A stretch of DNA of 64,000 bases, taken from positions 310,001 through 374,000 of the forward strand of contig JAGDZP010000012.1 in NCBI GenBank assembly GCA_049115735.1, given 5' to 3'. The notes below the pieces were generated by a model. It did not search any database. It saw only the letters and a list, made by a program, of their open reading frames with translations, and had not been told where the DNA came from. Source of the DNA: CAXBNB01 sp049115735. GTDB taxonomy: Bacteria; Bacteroidota; Bacteroidia; Cytophagales; Cyclobacteriaceae. Below, in pieces: positions 32,753 through 42,267 of this stretch. A program made the translations under genes and the position numbers. Within the stretch, counting starts at the first letter, position 1. Every line of letters begins with the position of its first letter.

Positions 32753-33355
32753 ATGCGTGAAGATGAAGGACAAGGTTCGAAAGACAAGCTTATTGAAATT
32801 CCTAAGATATTCTATTCGGACCTTACAGGTGCACCTATAGAGAAATGCATTTCATGTGAGTGTAATTTGCTGGAGCCGGGCAGACCGTATATGATAGAAA
32901 AGGCAATCAAACCTTACGATGGCTTTAAATCTTATTCCACAATTTTTGAATATGCTATTTGTATGCCATGCGCTGAGCAAATGAGGAGTATGATTTCTGC
33001 TAAATCAATGCAAAATATCATGAAGTATTTTTCTTCGAATATTGATATTACAGGCAGACGAAAGTTAATGCAGGAAGCCGACTATTCTTCAGTTGATCCA
33101 TGGATAGGCCAGTGCATGATAAAAGGAATGGAAGCCTCGGAAATAAATGAGTGTCAGCTTTACGCCCAATGCAATGGCCGAAATATTCAGTTTGGTGAAT
33201 TTCCTTACATGGTCAGTGGACAAGCACTTGATGAAGTCATAGAACTACTTTCACCTGAAACGCTCGACGATCTAAATCGATTCAAGAATGAAGTTGTTGA
33301 CGGGCCATCTGAATTTCAGGACCTGTTACAATCCGGTCCTAAGGTATTTATTTAA
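32753..33355 (+). CDS. Cys-rich small protein, probable zinc-binding
   Basis: A 200-residue cytoplasmic protein, unrecognised. Two cysteine clusters, CISCEC (about 33-38) and CMPC (about 71-74), could bind one zinc ion in a treble-clef or ribbon-like way. A further cysteine pair lies in ECQLYAQC. A -7 box TAATTTTG (32741-32748) stands 4 bp before the ATG, so the transcript is nearly leaderless. It converges on the korAB operon. No function can be read from the neighbours. Confidence 0.62.
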   Translation: MREDEGQGSKDKLIEIPKIFYSDLTGAPIEKCISCECNLLEPGRPYMIEKAIKPYDGFKSYSTIFEYAICMPCAEQMRSMISAKSMQNIMKYFSSNIDITGRRKLMQEADYSSVDPWIGQCMIKGMEASEINECQLYAQCNGRNIQFGEFPYMVSGQALDEVIELLSPETLDDLNRFKNEVVDGPSEFQDLLQSGPKVFI

Positions 33356-34396
33356 CTAAGGTTTTGATCCAACCGATCTCTTCACTTCCCAAAAGCTTTT
33401 GCCACTTAGTAGTTGGTCCAAATCAGCTGGTTCATCCTTATGATCATCTAATTGTTTCTCTAATACATTTTCATAGGTTGGCCTTTCGGTTTTATAGAAT
33501 ACTCCAAATGGTCTCGGCATATCTCCTTTTTGAATATTATAATCGAAAAAGCTCGTTAAAATCGATGCTTTGATTTTATCGGCAGGATCATGAATCCAGC
33601 AATCATCTAAACTACAACTGTTAAGGTCAACAATGACAGGAGTAAACCCATCCAGTTTTATTCCTTTTGTTTCTTTACTAAATGTTAATGGCTGCCCTTC
33701 CACTAAGTTTATGATATGATCATCTTTGGTTTCCTTATTTGTAAAGAGATCAAAAGCTTTATCATTGAAGACATTGCAATTTTGATAAAGCTCAACAAAA
33801 CTAGTACCTGTATGTGCATGGGCCTCTTTTAAAATTTCTCTCATCTGTATTGGATTTCGGTCGATTCCTCTGGCGACAAACGTTCCTTCAGCTCCCAAAG
33901 CCAAAGCCGCAGGGTTAAATGGCTGATCCAATGAACCAAAAGGAGTAGATTTTGAAACTTTACCAATAGGAGAGGTTGGAGAGTATTGACCTTTGGTCAA
34001 CCCATAAATCTCATTGTTGAATAACAATATATTTAGGTTGAAATTTTTTCGAAGAACATGTATCAAATGATTGCCACCGATAGATAACGAATCTCCATCT
34101 CCGGTTGCCACCCAAACATCTAATTCTGGATTAGTAGCCTTTATTCCACTAGCTATGGCTGCAGCTCTACCGTGGATGCCATGAATACCATAGGTATTCA
34201 TGTAATATGGGTACCTCGAGGAACAACCTATACCCGAAATGAAAACAATATTTTCCGTTGGGATACCCAAATCAGGCATAATGGACTGAACTTGCTTCAA
34301 TATTGAGTAGTCACCGCATCCAGGACACCATCTTATGTCTTGATCAGAGGCAAAGTCTTTTGGCTTCAGTTGACCATTGGTAGTTGACGTTTTCAT
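33356..34396 (-). CDS. korB: 2-oxoglutarate:ferredoxin oxidoreductase, beta subunit
   Basis: A 346-residue thiamine-diphosphate subunit. It decarboxylates 2-oxoglutarate to succinyl-CoA in the TCA cycle and passes the electrons to ferredoxin. Visible marks are the cluster cysteines (RWCPGCGDYSIL, GIGCSSRYP) and the ThDP motif GDGDSLSIGGNHL, with NNEIYGLTKGQYSPTSP following. It overlaps korA by 4 bp. Bacteroidota often use this enzyme in place of 2-oxoglutarate dehydrogenase. A 2-oxoacid of another kind cannot be excluded from sequence alone. Confidence 0.92.
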   Translation of the reverse strand: MKTSTTNGQLKPKDFASDQDIRWCPGCGDYSILKQVQSIMPDLGIPTENIVFISGIGCSSRYPYYMNTYGIHGIHGRAAAIASGIKATNPELDVWVATGDGDSLSIGGNHLIHVLRKNFNLNILLFNNEIYGLTKGQYSPTSPIGKVSKSTPFGSLDQPFNPAALALGAEGTFVARGIDRNPIQMREILKEAHAHTGTSFVELYQNCNVFNDKAFDLFTNKETKDDHIINLVEGQPLTFSKETKGIKLDGFTPVIVDLNSCSLDDCWIHDPADKIKASILTSFFDYNIQKGDMPRPFGVFYKTERPTYENVLEKQLDDHKDEPADLDQLLSGKSFWEVKRSVGSKP

Positions 34397-36243
34397 TGAC
34401 TTAGTGCTTTAAGTATTACATCTTTTATTTCGTCGACATTGAAAGGTAGCCCTTGTACCTTGTTGACTGATTTTGCATCTATTAAATACTGATCTCTAAT
34501 CAATACCGATAGCTGTCCCTTATTCATCTCGGGAATAATTATTTTCTCAAATCCGAGCAATAGATCGCCAAGGTTTTTGGGGAATGGAAAAAGATATTTT
34601 AGGTGAACATGTGCTACTGAATGACCTTCGGCAATAAGATCGCGCACAGCAGTTTCTATAGCACCATATGTGGACCCCCAGCTTAATATGCACAACTTAG
34701 CCTTTTGTTCTCCACGGTTTACTTTTTGATCTGGTAGGTTATGAGTAATATCCTGTATTTTCTTTTCACGAATGTTAACCATTTTTTCATGGTTGACTGA
34801 GTCGTAGGATACGTTTCCGGTAAGCAGTTCTTTCTCTAGGCCACCAATTCTATGTTCAAAGCCAGTAGTTCCTGCTTTTACCCAAGGCCTGACCTCATGT
34901 TGGTTTCTAAGGTATGGTAAGTATTTTCCATCATTGATTGCCTCCTTAGACGGTTGTTGAACCTTGATACTTGGCAAGTCCTTGCTATTTGGAAACTGCC
35001 AGGGTTCAGCACCATTGGCAATATAGCCGTCAGATAAAACAACAACAGGTGTCATATGTTCTACTGCAATTCTGGATGCCTCATATACCGTATCAAAGCA
35101 ATCTTTAGGTGATGAAGCTGCAAGTACTGGTAATGGTGCCTCGCCGTTACGGCCATAGATTGCCTGAAATAAGTCAGCCTGTTCTGTTTTAGTAGGCATA
35201 CCTGTAGATGGTCCTCCACGCTGAACATTCACAATAACCAAGGGTAGTTCGAGCATGACGGCCAAGCCCATGGCTTCACTTTTTAGAGCTATTCCGGGAC
35301 CCGAGGAACCCGTTGCAGCTAAGCCACCAGCAAAGGAAGATCCAATGGCAGCACAAACAGCTGCAATCTCGTCTTCAGCTTGAAATGTTTTAACACCGAA
35401 ATTCTTATGAATGCTCAACTCATGTAGAATTTCTGATGCAGGCGTTATTGGATAGCTTGCATAAAACAAATCCAGGTTGTTGTGATTGGCTGCCGCCACA
35501 AGGCCCAGGGCTATTCCTTGATTGCCGCTTATATTTCGATACTTACCAGGCTTTAATTTGGCCTTTTTTAGTTTAAATCGAGTAGTGAATGTTTCATTGG
35601 TATCACCGAAGTGATAACCTGTTTTCAAGACGCGCACATTGGCATCTGCTACTTCAGGCTTTTTCTGAAATTTAGCCTGAATGAACGAAACTGTATTGTC
35701 CAACTTTTGATTAAACATCCAATAAACATAGCCCAATACAAACATATTTTTGCAGCGATCAATTTCTTTGATGCCTAAACCTGATTCTTTTAAGGCTTCT
35801 CTGGTGAGTTTGGTAACATCAATGGCATGCAATTGGTAATGATCTAAAGAATGATCTGTCAAAGGATTCTCATCATCAATATAATTAGCCAAATTCAGGT
35901 TTTTTTTGTCAAACCCGCTGTTGTTTGCGATGATGATACCACCTTTTTTGAGATTTGATAAGTTTACCTTTAATGCTGCGGCATTCATCACAACAAGCAC
36001 GTCATATTTGTCTCCAGGTGTAAAGACCTCAACACTTCCAAATTTCAATTGGAAGCCTGATACGCCACTGGTCGTACCGATCGGAGCGCGAATATCGGCG
36101 GGATAATTAGGAAATGTACTTATGTCATTACCATGTAGCTCTACAGTCTCAGTAAACTGACCTCCAGTCAGCTGAATGCCATCCCCACTATCTCCAGCAA
36201 AAAGTATGACTACTTCGTCCGTTTTAGTGCTTTGTTTTTCCAT
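34393..36243 (-). CDS. korA: 2-oxoglutarate:ferredoxin oxidoreductase, fused gamma-alpha subunit
   Basis: A 616-residue subunit in which the gamma domain (about 1-190, VVILFAGDSGDGIQLTGGQF) is fused to the alpha domain (about 210-616). The alpha part shows the pyrophosphate-side motif FYASYPITPASEILHELS and the CoA/substrate stretch GSSGPGIALKSEAMG. Together with KorB it forms the working enzyme. The gene is first in the operon and overlaps korB by 4 bp, giving tight stoichiometry. The gamma-alpha fusion is usual in this phylum. Confidence 0.92.
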   Translation of the reverse strand: MEKQSTKTDEVVILFAGDSGDGIQLTGGQFTETVELHGNDISTFPNYPADIRAPIGTTSGVSGFQLKFGSVEVFTPGDKYDVLVVMNAAALKVNLSNLKKGGIIIANNSGFDKKNLNLANYIDDENPLTDHSLDHYQLHAIDVTKLTREALKESGLGIKEIDRCKNMFVLGYVYWMFNQKLDNTVSFIQAKFQKKPEVADANVRVLKTGYHFGDTNETFTTRFKLKKAKLKPGKYRNISGNQGIALGLVAAANHNNLDLFYASYPITPASEILHELSIHKNFGVKTFQAEDEIAAVCAAIGSSFAGGLAATGSSGPGIALKSEAMGLAVMLELPLVIVNVQRGGPSTGMPTKTEQADLFQAIYGRNGEAPLPVLAASSPKDCFDTVYEASRIAVEHMTPVVVLSDGYIANGAEPWQFPNSKDLPSIKVQQPSKEAINDGKYLPYLRNQHEVRPWVKAGTTGFEHRIGGLEKELLTGNVSYDSVNHEKMVNIREKKIQDITHNLPDQKVNRGEQKAKLCILSWGSTYGAIETAVRDLIAEGHSVAHVHLKYLFPFPKNLGDLLLGFEKIIIPEMNKGQLSVLIRDQYLIDAKSVNKVQGLPFNVDEIKDVILKALSQ

Positions 36244-36431
36244 GAGTTTATGATTGAATATTTGTTCAATCTAACAAGTTACAAAAGCTCTGAGGGTGGC
36301 TCTGGTTAGGATTACTAATGATTTTCGTCAGTTATATGGCTTAATCTTCTAAAATCTAACCTTAATCATTATTATTTAAGAATGAGTCATTAGATTGAAA
36401 CTATTACTTTTAAAAGCTCCCATTGTATTAG

Positions 36432-36935
36432 ATGTCTGATCTTGAAGCCATGTTTACTACCAGATTCTCAAAAGAAGAGATGATGGAAAAGGTACGAAGA
36501 AGTCCAGAAAATTTGAAGGAGACCATCAGAATTGTAACGAGCAGCCAAGAACCTCAATGCTGGCGTGCCGCCTGGATTCTAGGGCATAGCTTTAGAAAGG
36601 AAAAGTTTATGCTGGATGATTATGTGGATGAATTGATTGCCGCTATCGAAGGTAAGAACGATGGCCATCAGCGGGAGTTGGTCCGGCTGCTATCAACGAT
36701 GAAGCTGAATGATGATCAGGAGGGAAGGCTCTTTGATATTTGCATGACACTTTGGGAAAGCATGAAAAAAGCACCGGCAGTCAGAATATTTGCTTTTCGC
36801 TTTATAGCCAAGGTGGTGAAGAAGTACCCTGAACTGAAAGAGGAAATTACATTCCTTACTCAGGAGCATTATTTGGAGACTTTATCACCTGGAATTCGGA
36901 AGGGTGTGGAGAAGACGATGAATACGCTGTTGTGA
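36432..36935 (+). CDS. HEAT-like helical protein, unknown function
   Basis: A 167-residue all-helical soluble protein. Repeated helical pairs (EPQCWRAAWILGHSFRKEKF, AVRIFAFRFIAKVVKKYPEL) look like degenerate HEAT/ARM repeats, used for protein contacts. No enzymatic motif. ATG at 36432 is the only sensible start. It is a single gene between the korA promoter region and a converging small gene. Partner unknown. Confidence 0.65.
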   Translation: MSDLEAMFTTRFSKEEMMEKVRRSPENLKETIRIVTSSQEPQCWRAAWILGHSFRKEKFMLDDYVDELIAAIEGKNDGHQRELVRLLSTMKLNDDQEGRLFDICMTLWESMKKAPAVRIFAFRFIAKVVKKYPELKEEITFLTQEHYLETLSPGIRKGVEKTMNTLL

Positions 36936-36956
36936 TGCAAGGGTAGAGTGACGTAG

Positions 36957-37376
36957 TTATTTATCTTTTAAGAACTCTTTCCAAAGTTTGCCAACTCTTT
37001 TTCCTTCTTTCAGGTTGCTGATCACGCCAATTCCCTCGACTACCTCAGTATGGACTATTGTATTTTGTGGCTGTGGAAAGGAAAACTTGTATTTGGTTCC
37101 TCGTATGGTCAGGTTCATGGCACATCCAAAACTGATCCAGGGAAAATCCACTTTTTCAATTTGATGGAGGGGCACCTTCAGGATTTCTACTTCTGTTTTT
37201 TGTTTTAAAACATCAGGAAGTTCATCATTTCGGGATTGTCTGGCAAGTTCTTTTACCTGGCCTTTGGTGAGGTAGCCAGTGTCATGTATTTTAAATGTCA
37301 GGATAGAATCTGTTGCAGACAAGATACCTTCAACGCTTCCTGTCAATCCCATAAGTAGCCATACTCTGTTTTTCAT
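36957..37376 (-). CDS. Small protein of unknown function
   Basis: A 139-residue protein counted from ATG 37376; an upstream in-frame codon at 37397 is less likely. The N-terminus (MKNRVWLLMGLTGSVEGILS) is mildly hydrophobic but not a clear signal peptide. The rest alternates strands ending in a helix (KRVGKLWKEFLKDK), vaguely like a PH-type fold. I do not recognise a family. It lies between two unrelated genes on the other strand. Confidence 0.5.
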   Translation of the reverse strand: MKNRVWLLMGLTGSVEGILSATDSILTFKIHDTGYLTKGQVKELARQSRNDELPDVLKQKTEVEILKVPLHQIEKVDFPWISFGCAMNLTIRGTKYKFSFPQPQNTIVHTEVVEGIGVISNLKEGKRVGKLWKEFLKDK

Positions 37377-37485
37377 AAGACTATTTTTTATAAGCAATAT
37401 AATGACATTTCAGTTTTTTGTCTTCGTCTGAAGCAATAGTTAATGGTCTATGATTGAACAATGGGTTAGGATATTCTTAATCAGG

Positions 37486-37514
37486 TTTGGATTAGCTATT
37501 CTTGGCTACCTTTG
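37486..37514 (+). promoter_or_regulatory. Bacteroidota-type promoter of the radical SAM gene
   Basis: TTTG (37486-37489), a 17-bp spacer and TACCTTTG (37507-37514). The ATG follows 4 bp later, so transcription must begin at or near the start codon. This also argues against the longer reading frame beginning at 37450. Confidence 0.65.
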
Positions 37515-37518
37515 CCGC

Positions 37519-39447
37519 ATGCAGCAAAACCGCCCCATTACAGATTGGCTCCCGATCACCAGGAAAGATATGCTCGAAAGAGGATGGCACGAGCTGGACG
37601 TGGTGATCATATCCGGTGATGCCTATGTTGACCATCCGTCATTTGGTGGCGCTGTAATCGGTCGTATCATTGAAAGCGAAGGGTACAAAGTAGGCATAGT
37701 TCCCCAGCCCAACTGGCAGGACGACCTCAGAGACTTTAAGAAGTTTGGTAAACCAAAGATGTTTTTTGGGGTGACTTCCGGTTGCATGGATTCCATGGTG
37801 AATCACTACACCGCCAATAAGCGGAAAAGGAGCAATGATGCTTATACACCCGGCGGTGGAGCGGGTTTTCGTCCTGATTATGCTACCATCACTTATTCTA
37901 AAATTCTCAAAGAACTATATCCAGATGTGCCTGTTGTAATTGGTGGGGTAGAAGCTAGCTTGCGGAGGGTAACTCATTACGACTATTGGTCTGATCAACT
38001 GATGCCTTCAATATTGGTGGATAGTGGAGCGGATATGTTGGTCTATGGTATGGGAGAGCAACCGCTTCGGGAAATTATCAACCTGCTCGGAAAGGGAGTC
38101 CCCTTTGATCAATTGACCCAAATACCTCAAACGAGCTATTTGGCTCCCAGACACGATGATGTGCCCGAAAGCCAGTGGAAGACGATTACGCTAAGCAATC
38201 ATGAAAAATGTTTGAGGGATAAAAAAGCGTATGCAGCGAACTTCAAGCATGTAGAGCAGGAATCAAACCGGCTGCAAGCTGATAGAATTGTTCAAGCCGC
38301 TGTGGACTGGAATGTGGTGATTAACCCGCCATATTACACTATGACTGAGAGCGAAATTGACCAGTCTTTTGACCTGCCATATACAAGAATGCCTCATCCG
38401 AAGTATCGCAAGAGAGGAGCAATACCTGCCTATGAGATGATCAAGTTTTCGGTAAACATGCATCGAGGCTGTTTTGGTGGATGTAGTTTTTGTACTATAA
38501 GTGCACATCAAGGAAAGTTTATTGCCAGCAGAAGTAAGGAATCCATCATGAAGGAAGTGGATCAGGTGGCGAATATGCCTGATTTCAAAGGGTATATTTC
38601 AGACCTGGGAGGACCTTCAGCCAATATGTACAAGATGAAGGGAAAGGTGCAGGAGATCTGTGACCGTTGTGTAAGTCCGTCTTGTATACATCCAGTTATT
38701 TGTAGCAATCTGGACACAAGCCATAAGCAGATGACGGATCTCTACCGTGAAGTTGATAAACACCCAAAAGTTAAGAAGGCATTTGTAGGAAGTGGCATTC
38801 GCTATGATTTACTGACCAAGAGTTATAACAAAAATGCTGATGATAGTATTGATGAATACCTGGATCAGGTTGTCAATAGACATGTTTCGGGTCGTTTGAA
38901 AGTAGCCCCAGAGCATACTGCTGACGACACTTTGAAGGTAATGAGGAAGCCATCGTTCAAGCACTTCAAGGAGTTTAAAAAGAAATACGACCAGGCGAAC
39001 GAAAAGCATAATTTGAATCAACCACTGGTTCCATATTTCATTTCGAGTCATCCGGGATGCAAGGAGGAAGATATGGCCAACCTGGCTGCAGAAACAAAGG
39101 ACTTGGGCTTTATGTTGGAACAGGTGCAGGATTTTACGCCAACTCCGATGACCGTCGCTACGGTGATTTACTATTCAGGCTACCATCCTTATACTTTGGA
39201 GAAAATGTTCACTCCTAAATCAGAAAAGGAAAAACGAGCCCAGCATATGTTTTTCTTTTGGCACAAAAAGGAATATCGTCAACGCATAAAGGATAAGCTG
39301 CTGAACAAGAACAAGCGAGATTTGGCAGAAAAGCTTTTAGGGAAACAGATTTACAAAGAAGCTTCAGAAAACCAGCCTTTTACCAAATCCAGTAAAGACA
39401 AGAGGAAATCAGGTTTCAAAAAGAAAAAAGGCTTTAGAAGGAATTAA
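37519..39447 (+). CDS. YgiQ-family radical SAM protein
   Basis: A 642-residue radical SAM enzyme of the YgiQ type. ATG 37519 is supported by the promoter just upstream; the 37450 frame would run through that promoter. The N-terminal part (about 25-200, DVVIISGDAYVDHPSFG) resembles a cobalamin-binding-like fold. The [4Fe-4S] motif CFGGCSFC (CxxxCxxC) lies near residue 318. A basic Lys-rich tail ends the protein (KDKRKSGFKKKKGFRRN). The reaction of the family is unknown; it is conserved across bacteria. No partner gene is seen here. Confidence 0.9.
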   Translation: MQQNRPITDWLPITRKDMLERGWHELDVVIISGDAYVDHPSFGGAVIGRIIESEGYKVGIVPQPNWQDDLRDFKKFGKPKMFFGVTSGCMDSMVNHYTANKRKRSNDAYTPGGGAGFRPDYATITYSKILKELYPDVPVVIGGVEASLRRVTHYDYWSDQLMPSILVDSGADMLVYGMGEQPLREIINLLGKGVPFDQLTQIPQTSYLAPRHDDVPESQWKTITLSNHEKCLRDKKAYAANFKHVEQESNRLQADRIVQAAVDWNVVINPPYYTMTESEIDQSFDLPYTRMPHPKYRKRGAIPAYEMIKFSVNMHRGCFGGCSFCTISAHQGKFIASRSKESIMKEVDQVANMPDFKGYISDLGGPSANMYKMKGKVQEICDRCVSPSCIHPVICSNLDTSHKQMTDLYREVDKHPKVKKAFVGSGIRYDLLTKSYNKNADDSIDEYLDQVVNRHVSGRLKVAPEHTADDTLKVMRKPSFKHFKEFKKKYDQANEKHNLNQPLVPYFISSHPGCKEEDMANLAAETKDLGFMLEQVQDFTPTPMTVATVIYYSGYHPYTLEKMFTPKSEKEKRAQHMFFFWHKKEYRQRIKDKLLNKNKRDLAEKLLGKQIYKEASENQPFTKSSKDKRKSGFKKKKGFRRN

Positions 39448-39457
39448 CTTAGATCAA

Positions 39458-41062
39458 TTATACAGCCATTTCCTCTACCTGTTGCATTTCCATATATTCA
39501 TCAAAAGTTGTCAGCTTATCTACAAAACCATCAGGTGTCAATTCAACGATTCTGTTGGCAATGGTATGTGTGAATGTATGATCATGAGAGGTAAACAATA
39601 CCGTTCCCGGGAAATTGATCAAAGCATTGTTGAATGCCTGTATCGATTCCAAATCAAGTTGGTTGGTGGGTTCATCCAATATCAAAAGATTGCCTTGATT
39701 CAGCATCATTCGAGAGATCATGCATCTTACCTTTTCCCCACCTGAAAGTACGCTACATTTTTTGAAGGTTTCTTCTCCCGAGAAAAGCATTTTACCTAAA
39801 AATCCCCTGATAAAAACTTCGTCTTTCTCACCTGGGCTATACTGACGCAACCAATCAATCAGGTTCTCATCTGATTCGAAATATTCAGCATTCTCATTCG
39901 GTAAATATGCGGTAGTGATGGTCTGACCAATTTTGAAAGAGCCTGAATCAGCTTTTTGCTCATCCATTAGGATTTGGAAGAGCGATGTGATTGCCTGGCT
40001 GTCTTGACTTAAAAACGCAATCTTATCTCCTTTATTCACAAAGAGATCAAGATCTTGGATCAATGTTTTTCCTCCAACACTCTTATTCAATTTTTCTATC
40101 TGCAATATCTGATCGCCGGCCTTTCGTTCCTGAGTGAATATGATGGCCGGGTATTTTCTTGAGGATGGCTGGATTTCTTCAATATTGATCTTATCCAACA
40201 ACTTCCTTCTACTCGTAGCTTGTTTGGATTTGGATGCGTTGGCACTAAACCTCGCAATGAATTCCTGTAATTCCTTTTTCTTCTCCTCTGCTTTCTTATT
40301 TGATGAAGAACGCTGAGTTAATGCTAATTGGCTAGACTCATACCAGAAGGAGTAATTACCAGTAAACAGTTTGATCGCGCTGAAATCGATATCTGCTACA
40401 TGAGAGCATACAGTATCCAGGAAGTGCCTGTCGTGAGAAACTACAATAACAGTATTTTTGAATTCCAGAAGGAAGTCTTCTAGCCATGAAATAGTTTGAA
40501 TATCCAGGTCGTTAGTCGGCTCATCCAGGATTAGGATATCCGGATTTCCGAATAGTGCCTGTGCCAATAGCACACGTACCTTCTCGGTACCATTTAGTTC
40601 TTCAACTAATTTATAGTGATCAGCTTCTTTAATTCCAAGCCCACTAAGTAAAGCTGCAGCATCCGATTCGGCATTCCACCCGTCCATTTCAGCAAATTCC
40701 GCTTCCAACTCGGAAGCGCGATTACCATCTTCTTCTGAGAAGTCAGCTTTGGCGTAGATGGCATCTTTTTCCTGCATGATTTTCCACAACACTGTATGTC
40801 CCATCAGCACGGTGTTCAAGACGGTATGCTCATCAAACTCAAAATGGTTCTGCTTCAATACAGCCATCCTCTTACTGGGCTCAATGATCACTCGGCCTGA
40901 GTTTGGTTGTACTTCTCCTGAAAGTATTTTAAGAAAAGTCGATTTTCCAGCCCCGTTGGCTCCAATCACCCCATAACAATTGCCCTGCGTAAACTTGATG
41001 TTTACCTCATCGAAAAGGACTCTTTTTCCATATTGTAAGGAGACATTCTGCGTAGAAATCAT
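39458..41062 (-). CDS. ABC-F type ATPase (translation factor)
   Basis: A 534-residue soluble protein with two ABC domains and no membrane part. ABC-F proteins act on the ribosome. Domain 1: Walker A GANGAGKST (about 36-44), Walker B ILILDEPTNDLD. The linker (about 240-310) is rich in charged helices. Domain 2: signature LSGGEKVRC and Walker B LLILDEPTNQLD are intact, but its P-loop position reads IAFLSQDSQAITSLF and lacks the GxGKS/T pattern. I recall a similar loss in YkpA-type relatives, so it may be a family trait. A minus-strand TAACTTTG box (41093-41086) lies upstream. Confidence 0.9.
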   Translation of the reverse strand: MISTQNVSLQYGKRVLFDEVNIKFTQGNCYGVIGANGAGKSTFLKILSGEVQPNSGRVIIEPSKRMAVLKQNHFEFDEHTVLNTVLMGHTVLWKIMQEKDAIYAKADFSEEDGNRASELEAEFAEMDGWNAESDAAALLSGLGIKEADHYKLVEELNGTEKVRVLLAQALFGNPDILILDEPTNDLDIQTISWLEDFLLEFKNTVIVVSHDRHFLDTVCSHVADIDFSAIKLFTGNYSFWYESSQLALTQRSSSNKKAEEKKKELQEFIARFSANASKSKQATSRRKLLDKINIEEIQPSSRKYPAIIFTQERKAGDQILQIEKLNKSVGGKTLIQDLDLFVNKGDKIAFLSQDSQAITSLFQILMDEQKADSGSFKIGQTITTAYLPNENAEYFESDENLIDWLRQYSPGEKDEVFIRGFLGKMLFSGEETFKKCSVLSGGEKVRCMISRMMLNQGNLLILDEPTNQLDLESIQAFNNALINFPGTVLFTSHDHTFTHTIANRIVELTPDGFVDKLTTFDEYMEMQQVEEMAV

Positions 41063-41276
41063 AGCTCAGGTTTTTTTTGAAAGCGCAAAGTTAGGTAATA
41101 AATCAATCGTTTCGAAGCTATGAACACAACTTACTTGAGCAATCTTGCTAAAACTGGACGCTTTCAGCGAATGAAGAGGACGTAATTCCTTATTATCACT
41201 CTTGAAATTTCTTCTCAGAAATGACTAAATTGTTTGACGATTTTTTAGTTTCAATTTCAACACAACTTTAATTACC

Positions 41277-42230
41277 ATGTCAGACAAAAAAAATATTGCC
41301 ATTACAGGTGCAACGGGAGCTCAGGGTGGAGGTCTTGCGCACGCTATATTGGATGATGCATCCAGTGAATTTTCAGTAAGAGCGATTACACGTGATGTAA
41401 ATTCAGACAAAGCCAAAGCCCTTGCAGATAAAGGAGCTGAGGTTGTTGCCGGAGATGTAAACGACGCATCGAGCATACAAAGTGCTTTTGAAGGTGCCTA
41501 TGGTGCATTTTGTGTTACTTTTTTCTGGGAGCACTTTTCTCCTGAAACAGAAATGCAACACGCCAAGATGATGGCCGATGCAGCAAAAGCTGCTGGTTTG
41601 GAACATGTGGTTTGGTCCACTCTTGAGGATACAAGAAAATGGGTGTCATTGGATGATGATAGCATGCCAACCCTCAATGAAAAGTATAAAGTACCGCATT
41701 TTGATGGTAAAGGAGAGAGCAATGCGTACTTTTTGGAATCAGGGGTGCCAGTCACTCTTTTGCACACATCATTCTATTGGGATAATCTGATTTACTTTGG
41801 GATGGGCCCTCAAAAGGGACCTGATGGAAACCTTACTTTCAATTTGCCAATGGGTGATAAAAAGCTTCCGGGCATTGCTGCAGAGGACATAGGCAAGTGT
41901 GCTTATGGAGTATTCAAAGGAGGTAGTAAATATTTTGGGGAATTTGTCGGAATTGCAGGAGAGCATTTGACAGGAGAAGAGATGGCTGCTACATTGTCAA
42001 AAGTATTGGACCATCAAATCGGATATTTTGCTGTGCCTTTTGATATGTATCGAGGTTTAGGTTTTGATGGTGCGGAAGATCTGGGAAATATGTTTCAGGT
42101 CAAGCATGATTATAATGAACAGTTCTGTGGTCTAAGAGATGTGGGTGCCTCAAAAGCAATGAATGCTGACCTCTTAAGCTTTGAACAGTGGGTCGAAAAG
42201 TATAAGGAAAAATTACAATTAGAAGCTTGA
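41277..42230 (+). CDS. NmrA-like NAD(P)-binding protein
   Basis: A 317-residue atypical short-chain dehydrogenase of the NmrA/HSCARG type. The nucleotide motif ITGATGAQGGG (about 8-18) is clear. The usual catalytic Tyr-x-x-x-Lys is not evident, which fits NmrA-type redox sensors. Later marks are FDGKGESNAYFLESGVPVTLLH and SFYWDN. It may sense the NADP(H) state or reduce a small carbonyl compound; the sequence does not decide. Single gene, converging on the LtaS-like gene. Confidence 0.82.
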   Translation: MSDKKNIAITGATGAQGGGLAHAILDDASSEFSVRAITRDVNSDKAKALADKGAEVVAGDVNDASSIQSAFEGAYGAFCVTFFWEHFSPETEMQHAKMMADAAKAAGLEHVVWSTLEDTRKWVSLDDDSMPTLNEKYKVPHFDGKGESNAYFLESGVPVTLLHTSFYWDNLIYFGMGPQKGPDGNLTFNLPMGDKKLPGIAAEDIGKCAYGVFKGGSKYFGEFVGIAGEHLTGEEMAATLSKVLDHQIGYFAVPFDMYRGLGFDGAEDLGNMFQVKHDYNEQFCGLRDVGASKAMNADLLSFEQWVEKYKEKLQLEA

Positions 42231-42267
42231 CCTGAACAGTTAGCTAAATTTTATATCCACACAAATA

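Noticed and set aside
37450..37518. Longer start of the YgiQ-like gene
   Set aside because: It covers a well-formed promoter, and the family begins near MQQNRPITDW.
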